Source: Actinomycetes bacterium (lineage in GTDB: Bacteria > Actinomycetota > Acidimicrobiia > Acidimicrobiales > Ilumatobacteraceae). Taken from it: 6,735 nucleotides of DNA. Position 1 is the first letter of the stretch. Every line of letters begins with the position of its first letter. Below, in pieces: positions 1 to 6,735 of this stretch. The stretch is taken from NCBI GenBank assembly GCA_023417265.1, contig JAEZFY010000213.1, forward strand, positions 1 through 6,735, in the 5' to 3' direction. A program made the translations under genes and the position numbers. The notes below the pieces were generated by a model that had not been told where the DNA came from, did not search any database, and saw only the letters and a program-made list of their open reading frames with translations.

Positions 1-89
1 ACACCGACGCCGGCTCCTAGCGACAAGCGACCCATGTCGCCGACGTCGGCGTCCCCCGAACTTGTTGACTCAGGAACTGGTCCTCGGGG
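1..89. other. Left-edge segment downstream of the uridine phosphorylase gene; possible cut-off gene
   Basis: No complete gene is visible here. Two partial readings are possible and they exclude each other. On the plus strand, codons from position 3 read T-D-A-G-S and end in TAG at 18-20, each with C in the third position, which fits the tail of a gene entering from the left. On the minus strand, an ATG at 35-33 opens a frame M-G-R-L-S-L-G-A-G-V-G that runs off the left edge. It would lie 54 bases downstream of the uridine phosphorylase stop and resembles a short glycine-rich membrane start, but it has poorer third-position GC and no nearby ribosome binding site. Neither can be settled from this window. 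A 14-bp palindrome lies at 38-51. Confidence 0.3.
38..51. repeat. Perfect 14-bp palindrome downstream of the uridine phosphorylase gene
   Basis: The sequence CGCCGACGTCGGCG equals its own reverse complement. As RNA it could fold into a 5-bp stem with an ACGT loop. It lies about 40 bases past the uridine phosphorylase stop and just upstream of the possible minus-strand ATG at 35. No T-run follows on the minus strand, so it is not a classical intrinsic terminator. A protein-binding site or chance in GC-rich DNA are both possible. Confidence 0.3.
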
Positions 90-857
90 TCAGACCAGGT
101 GCCTTGCGGCTTCGATGACGACGGAGACGGCGGCGTCGACGGCGGCGTCGTGGGTGCTCGCGTCGGGGATCTCCTGGATGGTGCGGTTGACGAGGACGCC
201 CGCCACCATGCCGGCGCGCCAGCCGTTGGCCGCGCACATCGTGAACAGGGTGGCCGACTCCATCTCGTAGTTGAGGACGTGCAGCGCCTGCCATTCCGCC
301 ATCGAGCCGCGCAGGTGGACCGGCACGAACTGGGACACCGTGTCGTAGCGCTCCTGGCCGGGGTAGAAGGTGTCCGACGAGGCGGTCACGCCCAGGTGGG
401 CCGTGTGGCCGGTGGCCCGGGCGGCGTCCACCAGGGCGCGGGTGCACTCGAAGTCGGCGACGGCGGGGTACGCGAGCGGGGCGAAGTGGGTGCTCGCGCC
501 GTCGAGGCGCACGGCGCCGGTGGTGACGATCACGTCGGCGACGGCGATGCCGGGCTGGATCGCCCCGGTGGTGCCGACGCGCAGGAACGTACGCACGCCG
601 AGTTGGGCGAGCTCTTCGACCGCGATCGACGTCGACGGGCCACCGATACCGGTCGAGCAGATCACGATCGGGGTCGCATCGGGCCCGTCGTCGAGGTAGC
701 CGAGCCAGCTCGTGAACTCGCGCGTGCTCGCCAGCGGTTCGGGGCGGGCGAGCAGCTCGGCGAGCTTCGGAACCCGGGCCGGGTCGCCGGGGACGATCGC
801 CAGGCTGGCTCCCCGGAGCTGCTGGCGGGCGAGATCGAGGTGGAAGACGTCGGACAC
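90..857 (-). CDS. udp: Uridine phosphorylase
   Basis: Cytoplasmic pyrimidine-salvage enzyme (EC 2.4.2.3) that splits uridine with phosphate into uracil and ribose-1-phosphate. It belongs to the NP-I nucleoside phosphorylase family, which forms hexamers in E. coli. Numbered from the GTG at 857 (255 residues; E. coli Udp has 253), the protein shows the start SDVFHL with His6; phosphate-site Gly24 and Arg28 in VPGDPARV; Arg46 in TREFTSW; the STGIGGPSTSIAVEEL signature at 68-83; Arg93 and Thr96 in RVGTTGA; the uracil-site block with Phe164, Gln168 and Arg170 in DTFYPGQERYD; and the ribose-site Glu198-Met199-Glu200 in NYEMES. These match the known E. coli active-site residues. The same frame is open up to an ATG at 932, but the 25 extra residues have no counterpart in E. 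coli Udp and would cover the dyad and promoter-like elements, so GTG 857 is preferred. GTG at 866 or 875 remains possible. The gene is divergent from the plus-strand cluster beginning at 960. Confidence 0.95.
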   Translation of the reverse strand: MSDVFHLDLARQQLRGASLAIVPGDPARVPKLAELLARPEPLASTREFTSWLGYLDDGPDATPIVICSTGIGGPSTSIAVEELAQLGVRTFLRVGTTGAIQPGIAVADVIVTTGAVRLDGASTHFAPLAYPAVADFECTRALVDAARATGHTAHLGVTASSDTFYPGQERYDTVSQFVPVHLRGSMAEWQALHVLNYEMESATLFTMCAANGWRAGMVAGVLVNRTIQEIPDASTHDAAVDAAVSVVIEAARHLV

Positions 858-866
858 GGGCCTCAC

Positions 867-896
867 GTTATGCACAGTGACGGCCCGCCAAGTCAC
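867..896 (-). promoter_or_regulatory. Possible promoter of the uridine phosphorylase gene
   Basis: Read on the minus strand, GTGACT (896-891) and CATAAC (872-867) each match four of six bases of the bacterial -35 and -10 consensus, with an 18-base spacer. Transcription would begin near 860, only about three bases before the GTG at 857, giving an almost leaderless transcript. Leaderless messages are common in actinobacteria, and no Shine-Dalgarno sequence with good spacing precedes this GTG. The assignment rests on pattern matching only. Confidence 0.35.
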
Positions 897-898
897 AG
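875..898. promoter_or_regulatory. Inverted repeat CAGTGAC-N10-GTCACAG, possible operator
   Basis: Two 7-base arms, CAGTGAC (875-881) and GTCACAG (892-898), are inverted repeats with one mismatch, separated by ten bases. The dyad covers the putative -35 element and spacer of the uridine phosphorylase promoter, where a bound dimeric regulator would block RNA polymerase. The arms recall the TGTGA half-site of the CRP/FNR family, but the spacing is wider than the usual six bases, so no regulator family is named. Occurrence by chance is possible. Confidence 0.35.
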
Positions 899-920
899 GC
901 CAATTCACATGTTTTCGGGG

Positions 921-951
921 CTGACGATCCACAGGGCGCGTCGTTCACAAT
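921..951 (+). promoter_or_regulatory. Possible promoter of the plus-strand three-gene cluster
   Basis: CTGACG (921-926) and CACAAT (946-951) each match four of six consensus bases, with a rather long 19-base spacer. A start of transcription about seven bases after the -10 element would fall near 958, two bases before the ATG at 960. This would again give a leaderless message, consistent with the lack of a Shine-Dalgarno sequence there. The evidence is weak and based on pattern only. Confidence 0.25.
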
Positions 952-959
952 GGCACGCA

Positions 960-1277
960 ATGTCCGCCAGCCTGCGCCGCCCCACCGATCGGCCCCGCCA
1001 GCACGGCCCCGTGCTCGCCCCGGCCGAGCGGCGGGCGCTCGAACGCGACGGGTGGCGGACCACGCTCGACTACCGCGAGAACCACGTGCGTGGCCTCGAC
1101 GGGCGGTTGTTGCGCGTGGAACCGGTGTGGGTGGCGGAAGCGGAGCGCTACGACGGCGAGGTCGTCGTCGCCTCCGCCACGGGGGCCACCGCCGAGGCGG
1201 CGTGGTGCCAGTTGTGCGCCGACATCGCCGCCTCGGTGGTCACCCGCCTGCGGCGCGTTCGCGTGGCGGCCCGCTGA
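960..1277 (+). CDS. Uncharacterised 105-residue protein
   Basis: I do not recognise this protein. The frame is preferred over the overlapping frame starting at 950 because its third codon positions are strongly GC-biased and its composition is normal, whereas the 950 frame is an Arg/Gly/Pro-rich shadow. Residues 1-20 are basic, proline-containing and probably disordered. Residues 20-31 (LAPAERRALERD) look helical. Residues 32-78 alternate polar and hydrophobic residues in a strand-like way (GWRTTLDYRENH, then LLRVEPVWVAEAE). Residues 87-105 form a probable C-terminal helix ending in an Arg-rich tail. There is a C-x-x-C pair (Cys93, Cys96), too little to propose a metal site. No signal peptide or membrane segment is seen. 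No ribosome binding site precedes the ATG. It lies 23 bases before the 2-hydroxyacid dehydrogenase gene, so the two are probably co-transcribed. Confidence 0.7.
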   Translation: MSASLRRPTDRPRQHGPVLAPAERRALERDGWRTTLDYRENHVRGLDGRLLRVEPVWVAEAERYDGEVVVASATGATAEAAWCQLCADIAASVVTRLRRVRVAAR

Positions 1278-1300
1278 GCGCCGTGCGCTAGAACGGCGGT

Positions 1301-2290
1301 ATGGCTCGCATCGTCGTCTCCGGCCGCGTCCCGGCACCGGCCCTGGCGGTGTTCGACACCGCCGGTGACACGTGGATGTGGGATCGGCCCGACCCGATCC
1401 CCGCCGATCAGCAGGCGGCGGTGCTGGCCGCGCCGCTCGCCGACGCGGAGGCGCTGCTGGCGGTGTTCACCCGGGTCGACCGGGCCCTGCTCGACGCCGC
1501 GCCGCACTTGCGGGTGGTCGCCAATGTTGCCGTCGGCTACGACAACGTCGACGTCGCCGAGTGCACCGCCCGGGGCATCCAGGTCACGAACACGCCGGGG
1601 GTGCTCACCGACGCCACCGCCGACATCGCCTTCGGGCTGCTCTTGTCGGTGACCCGGCGGCTCGGCGAGGCCGACCGGCGGCTGCGCTCGGGGACACCGT
1701 TCGTGTGGGGGTTCGAGACGCTGCTCGGGGTCGGCCTGGCCGGACGCCAGATCGGGCTGGTGGGCATGGGTGCGATCGGTGCCGCGGTGGCCCGCCGCGC
1801 CCGGGCGTTCGGGATGACGGTCGTGTACCACAACCGCCATCCGATCGACCCGGCGGTCGCAGCCGAACTCGACACGCGGCTCGTCACCCTCGACGAGCTG
1901 TTGGCAACCAGCCACGTCGTGTCGCTGCACTGCCCGTACACCCCCGAGACGCATCACCTGATCGATGCCACCGCACTGGCGCGGATGCAGCCCGGTGGAT
2001 TCCTCATCAACACGGCCCGCGGCAAGGTGGTCGACGAGGAAGCGCTCGTCAGCGCACTCCGCGACGGCACGCTGGCCGGCGCCGGGCTCGATGTGTTCGA
2101 GTTCGAACCCGACGTGCATCCCGGGCTGCTCGAGCTCGACAACGTGGCGCTCGCCCCGCACATCGGCTCGGCCACCGTGGAGACGCGCACGGCGATGGCG
2201 GTGCTGGCAGCCCGCAACGCGGCCGCGGTCCTCGCCGGCGAACCGGCGCTCACACCCGTCAACACCCCGGCAGGTAGCTTGCCGGCATGA
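1301..2290 (+). CDS. D-isomer-specific 2-hydroxyacid dehydrogenase (glyoxylate/hydroxypyruvate reductase type)
   Basis: Cytoplasmic oxidoreductase that interconverts a 2-oxoacid and a D-2-hydroxyacid with NAD(P)H. Glyoxylate, hydroxypyruvate or 2-ketogluconate are the likely substrates by family. The 329 residues have normal family length and the usual split catalytic and nucleotide-binding domains. Visible motifs are NVAVGYDNVDV (75-85); the Rossmann glycines G155-M-G157-A-I-G160; the catalytic Arg240 in NTARGKVVDEEAL; Glu269 in GLDVFEFEP; and His287 in LAPHIGSAT, completing the Arg-Glu-His set. The end of the second Rossmann strand reads VVYHNRHP, with no Asp and with an Arg, which favours NADPH over NADH; this is inference. 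The ATG follows a weak GGCGG-like stretch. Its stop overlaps the start of the next gene in ATGA, so translation of the two is probably coupled. Exact substrate cannot be assigned from sequence, so no symbol is given. Confidence 0.93.
   Translation: MARIVVSGRVPAPALAVFDTAGDTWMWDRPDPIPADQQAAVLAAPLADAEALLAVFTRVDRALLDAAPHLRVVANVAVGYDNVDVAECTARGIQVTNTPGVLTDATADIAFGLLLSVTRRLGEADRRLRSGTPFVWGFETLLGVGLAGRQIGLVGMGAIGAAVARRARAFGMTVVYHNRHPIDPAVAAELDTRLVTLDELLATSHVVSLHCPYTPETHHLIDATALARMQPGGFLINTARGKVVDEEALVSALRDGTLAGAGLDVFEFEPDVHPGLLELDNVALAPHIGSATVETRTAMAVLAARNAAAVLAGEPALTPVNTPAGSLPA
2267..2285 (+). promoter_or_regulatory. Hairpin just before the Ddn-family start codon
   Basis: CCGGCA (2267-2272) and TGCCGG (2280-2285) form a perfect 6-bp stem around a 7-base loop GGTAGCT. 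The hairpin lies in the last codons of the dehydrogenase gene and ends one base before the next ATG at 2287. The only AGG-like ribosome-binding candidate (2272-2274) lies at the stem/loop junction. Ribosomes finishing the upstream gene would open it, which would fit translational coupling. No experimental support exists here. Confidence 0.3.
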
Positions 2291-2724
2291 GCTTCACCGG
2301 TGAATACGTCCCCAGTTCGCAGGCGTGGGTGCGCGATCAGGTGGCCGAGTACGAGGCGTCCGGCGGCACGCGGGCGAACACGCTGCGCGAGACGGGGATC
2401 CCGATCATCATCGTCACGATGCAGGGCATCAGCGGAGCGATCCGCAAGATCGCCCTGATGCGCGTCGAGCACGCGGGTGAGTACGCCCTGATCGCCTCGA
2501 TGGGCGGGGCCCCCGACAACCCGAAGTGGTACGCCAACATCGTCGCCCACCCGACCGTGCTGATCCAGGACGGCCCGGAACCGAAGGAGTACACGGTGCG
2601 CGAGGTGTTCGGGCCCGAGCGCGACGACTGGTTCGAGCGCGGCGTGGCCGTGTTCCCGAATTACGAGGAGTACCAGGCCAAGACGATCCGGGTGATTCCC
2701 GTCCTCGTGGCCACCCCGGTGTGA
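2287..2724 (+). CDS. Ddn-family (nitroreductase/deazaflavin-dependent) oxidoreductase
   Basis: A 145-residue split-barrel protein of the family that includes Mycobacterium tuberculosis Ddn, which uses reduced cofactor F420 to reduce quinones and nitroimidazoles. The match runs through SGGTRANTLRETGIP (25-39), LMRVEHAGEYALIASMGGAP (57-76), PKWYANIVAHP (79-89), QDG (94-96), and a C-terminal FPNYEEYQ...IPVLV block equivalent to YPSYQDYQ...IPIVV of Ddn. Ser71, Tyr126 and Tyr129 correspond to Ddn Ser78, Tyr133 and Tyr136. Ddn Tyr130 is replaced by Phe123. Ddn Lys79 is Met72, and the GRKTG loop is shortened to GISG. Some of these positions contact F420 in Ddn, so cofactor use is likely but not certain. 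The start overlaps the upstream stop (ATGA). The natural substrate is unknown. No signal peptide or membrane anchor is seen. Confidence 0.88.
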   Translation: MSFTGEYVPSSQAWVRDQVAEYEASGGTRANTLRETGIPIIIVTMQGISGAIRKIALMRVEHAGEYALIASMGGAPDNPKWYANIVAHPTVLIQDGPEPKEYTVREVFGPERDDWFERGVAVFPNYEEYQAKTIRVIPVLVATPV

Positions 2725-2731
2725 CGCCGGG
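2715..2731 (+). terminator. GC-rich hairpin over the convergent gene ends
   Basis: CCCGGTG (2715-2721) can pair with CGCCGGG (2725-2731), giving a 7-bp stem with one G-U pair and a 3-base loop that is the TGA stop of the Ddn-family gene. It sits in the 16-base gap between convergent genes, where a terminator is expected. No T-run follows on either strand, and on the minus strand the wobble pair becomes a mismatch, so it is at best a weak, U-less terminator acting mainly on the plus-strand transcript. Confidence 0.35.
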
Positions 2732-2740
2732 CCGCGCCCG

Positions 2741-4927
<2,187 letters not shown>

Positions 4928-4937
4928 GGCCGCGAGG

Positions 4938-5807
4938 CTAGCCAGACGTCGCTGCGGGCACCCCGTCCTCGGGTCCGGTGACACCGTCGAGCCAGGCGAT
5001 CAGGTCGCCCAGCACCTGGGCGTGGTCGGGCTCGTTGAACACCTCGTGGAAGAAGCCGTCGTAGTAGTGCGCCGTGACGGTGGCGTTGACCGCCCCCGCT
5101 TCGAGCCGGTGCGAGCCGGTGACGTCGGCGAGCGCGTCGGCGGTGCCGTGCAGCAGCAGGATCGGCAGACGCAGCTCCGGGTAGCGGGCCGGGAACCGCT
5201 CCATCGCCGACAGCAGGGCGCCGGCGACGCCGGCCGAGATCTTCCCGGTGAACACCAGTCGGTCGTTGCGGTAGCGGGCAACGACGGCCGGGTCGCGGCT
5301 GATGGCCTCGACGTCGAGCTTGTCCGGGCGCAACCACGGAGCGATCCGACCGAGCAGCTTGGCGGCCTTGATCAGTGCCGGCTTGAGCGAGCCGCCGGGC
5401 GCCAGCGCTGGGGCCGAGAGCGCCAGCCCGGCGAGCCCCGCCTGATGGTCGAGTACGTGCCCGACGGCGAGGTTGCCGCCCATCGAGTGACCGAGCACGA
5501 CCAGCGGTGTCGCTGGGTGCTCGGCGGCGACCGCCGCGCGGAACGCCACGAGGTCGGCCATGAAGTCGCCGTACCGGCGGACGTAGGCGCGCCGGCCTTC
5601 GGACCGGCCGTGGCCGCGGTGGTCGATCGCGTGGACCCCGTACCCGGCGTCGACGAGCGCTCGGAACACGTGGGTGTAGCGCCCGGAGTGCTCGCCGAGG
5701 CCGTGCAACAGCAGCACGATGGCCCGCGGCTCGCCCGCGGGGAGCTGCCACTGGCGCCACAACGTGAGCCCGTCCGTCGTGTGGATCGTCGCGGTGCCCT
5801 GACGCAT
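4938..5807 (-). CDS. Alpha/beta hydrolase, monoacylglycerol lipase / lysophospholipase type
   Basis: Serine hydrolase of 289 residues, probably acting on monoacylglycerols or lysophospholipids (EC 3.1.1.23-like; Hydrolase_4 family). The oxyanion-loop motif HGLGEHSGRY (35-44) and the DHRGHGRSEG block (62-71) are typical of monoglyceride lipases. The nucleophile is Ser108 in GHSMGG. Asp224 in HGTADALAD and His254 in GFFHEVFNEP complete the catalytic triad. The variable cap lies roughly at 135-200. There is no signal peptide, so a cytoplasmic location is inferred. The ATG at 5807 directly precedes the usual family start (TTDGLTLWRQW). It lies 17 bases after the stop of the upstream membrane-protein gene, and its own stop lies 10 bases before the isocitrate dehydrogenase start. 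No strong ribosome binding site is seen. Substrate is a family-level inference; other small esters are possible. Confidence 0.93.
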   Translation of the reverse strand: MRQGTATIHTTDGLTLWRQWQLPAGEPRAIVLLLHGLGEHSGRYTHVFRALVDAGYGVHAIDHRGHGRSEGRRAYVRRYGDFMADLVAFRAAVAAEHPATPLVVLGHSMGGNLAVGHVLDHQAGLAGLALSAPALAPGGSLKPALIKAAKLLGRIAPWLRPDKLDVEAISRDPAVVARYRNDRLVFTGKISAGVAGALLSAMERFPARYPELRLPILLLHGTADALADVTGSHRLEAGAVNATVTAHYYDGFFHEVFNEPDHAQVLGDLIAWLDGVTGPEDGVPAATSG

Positions 5808-5824
5808 CGCCCGAGCGTACGCCG

Positions 5825-6735
5825 TCAGGGCGCAGGGGTGCGGGTAGCCGTGCCGATCGGCTCGCTGGCGCGGACGTAGCCGAGCAGGGGAGTGGCCCGC
5901 ACCTGGGCCTGGGCGCCTTGTGGGGCCGCTGAACGCTCGTTGGCGAGCCACGCGTCGACCGACTCGCGGCGGCCGTCGTCGACGGCCAGATACGTGGCGT
6001 AGCCGGCGCGCTCGCCGAACGGACGGACGACCCACACGACATGGCGCGGATGCACCTCGAACGGCTGGCGGGTGCGCACGACCATGCCGGTGCGCTGACG
6101 CGTGAGCAGCGTGTCGATCGTGCCGGCGACGATGCACCAGCCGGCACCGGCGATCGGCACGGTGCAGGCGATCGACAGCCACCGGGCGATGCCCTCGAAC
6201 AGGCCGATCCGACCGGGCGCCTTGTCGAGCACGCTCGTCAGGGCGCGCCCGTCGGCGACGTCGCCGAGGTACCGGCGCAACCACAACAGGATCGCCAGCG
6301 ACACCACGCCGCAGATCAGCACCCGCACGGGGTGCTGCCCGTAGCCCGGCCGCACCGGGTACCGCACGCGCACCGTGTGCGGCGCGGCGCCGGCCTCGGA
6401 CCACGCTCGCCGCGGGTCTTCGGCCACAATCGGCAGCTCGGTGAAGACCTGCCGGCTGAGCCCCATCACGAGTGCCCGGGCGAGCGCTTCCTGCTGCGGT
6501 GGGGCGCCGACCACCGACGCGTTGGCGGGAATCCGTTCACCCAACCGGGCCCGATAGCCGAGCCACGCCTCGGCGCGCTCGAGCCCGAGCTGGGTGGGGG
6601 TCGCGGCCGCGCCGCGGGCCCGCGCGATCGTGCGCCACACGAGTGTTGCGAGCCCCACCACGGCGGCCAACCACAGCCCGCGCGAGCGCCACGAGTCGGC
6701 GACGGCGACCTCGCTGCCGTCGCTGACGGCGCGCC
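5825..6735 (-). CDS. Integral membrane protein, C-terminal part (5' end beyond the window), possibly DUF2207-like
   Basis: The frame is open without a stop to the right edge, so at least 302 C-terminal residues are present and the true start lies outside. The first start-like codon inside is a TTG at 6670, but 21 further codons upstream stay open and lead naturally into a membrane helix, so TTG is unlikely to be the start. Counting from the first complete codon (6733), hydrophobic segments lie near 20-36, 135-152 and 184-208. A soluble stretch (about 45-130) holds EAWLGYRARLGERIP and a region around EALARALVMGL. A strand-rich tail holds ATYLAVDDGRRESVDAWLA (246-264) and ends in TPLLGYVRASEP. 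This arrangement resembles the C-terminal part of actinobacterial DUF2207 membrane proteins, but from memory only. The function is unknown. The gene is the first visible one of the minus-strand cluster with the hydrolase and isocitrate dehydrogenase. Confidence 0.8.
   Translation of the reverse strand, partial: RAVSDGSEVAVADSWRSRGLWLAAVVGLATLVWRTIARARGAAATPTQLGLERAEAWLGYRARLGERIPANASVVGAPPQQEALARALVMGLSRQVFTELPIVAEDPRRAWSEAGAAPHTVRVRYPVRPGYGQHPVRVLICGVVSLAILLWLRRYLGDVADGRALTSVLDKAPGRIGLFEGIARWLSIACTVPIAGAGWCIVAGTIDTLLTRQRTGMVVRTRQPFEVHPRHVVWVVRPFGERAGYATYLAVDDGRRESVDAWLANERSAAPQGAQAQVRATPLLGYVRASEPIGTATRTPAP

Noticed and set aside
875..898. Reading the dyad as a CRP site, since E. coli udp is controlled by CRP
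   Set aside because: The CRP consensus has a six-base spacer between TGTGA and TCACA; here the spacing is much wider, so only an unnamed dyad is reported.
99..1277. A 392-codon plus-strand open frame joining the complement of udp to the small protein
   Set aside because: The first 287 codons are antisense to uridine phosphorylase and give a Gly/Arg/Asp-rich string. Only the part from the ATG at 960 looks like real protein.
950..1291. Overlapping 113-codon frame starting at the ATG at 950
   Set aside because: The product is dominated by Arg, Gly, Ala and Pro and the third-position pattern is wrong; the frame starting at 960 explains the region better.
1148..2161. A 337-codon minus-strand open frame opposite the 2-hydroxyacid dehydrogenase
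   Set aside because: It is antisense to a gene with a complete catalytic motif set, and its product is a repetitive Gly/Arg/His/Asp-rich string without a domain.
5808..6404. N-terminal extension of the hydrolase frame upstream to 6404, suggesting a fusion protein
   Set aside because: The 199 extra residues are Arg/Ala-rich shadow sequence of the overlapping membrane-protein gene, whereas the hydrolase family begins at the ATG at 5807.

Overview
This is a GC-rich bacterial chromosome segment with tightly packed genes and a strong preference for G or C at third codon positions. A monomeric NADP-dependent isocitrate dehydrogenase, a Ddn-type (F420/deazaflavin family) oxidoreductase, non-ATG starts and almost no Shine-Dalgarno sequences together suggest an actinobacterium. 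Acidimicrobiia is my best guess, but it rests on general impression and not on a marker gene. No mobile element, CRISPR array, tRNA, rRNA or phage gene was seen.

Layout, left to right. Positions 1-89 hold no complete gene; there may be a gene end or start cut by the window edge. A uridine phosphorylase gene (minus strand, 90-857) has every active-site residue I can place by comparison with the E. coli enzyme. It is divergent from a plus-strand cluster. The divergent gap (858-959) carries a dyad at 875-898 and possible promoters in both directions. The plus cluster has three genes: an unrecognised 105-residue protein (960-1277), a D-2-hydroxyacid dehydrogenase of the glyoxylate/hydroxypyruvate reductase type (1301-2290), and a Ddn-family deazaflavin oxidoreductase (2287-2724). 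The second and third genes share an ATGA stop/start overlap.

The plus cluster converges, with a 16-base gap, on a minus-strand cluster read from the right edge. That cluster is an integral membrane protein cut by the right edge (5825 to beyond 6735), a monoacylglycerol-lipase-like alpha/beta hydrolase (4938-5807), and isocitrate dehydrogenase (2741-4927). Gaps of 17 and 10 bases suggest co-transcription.

The genes are mostly housekeeping: pyrimidine salvage, 2-oxoacid reduction, lipid hydrolysis, and TCA-cycle NADPH production. They do not form one obvious pathway. Isocitrate dehydrogenase makes NADPH, which the reductase at 1301-2290 may use, but no direct coupling is visible. I did not find a convincing new multi-gene system. 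The points most worth a second look are the dyad in the divergent promoter region, the altered cofactor-contact positions in the Ddn-family protein, and the unrecognised small protein.
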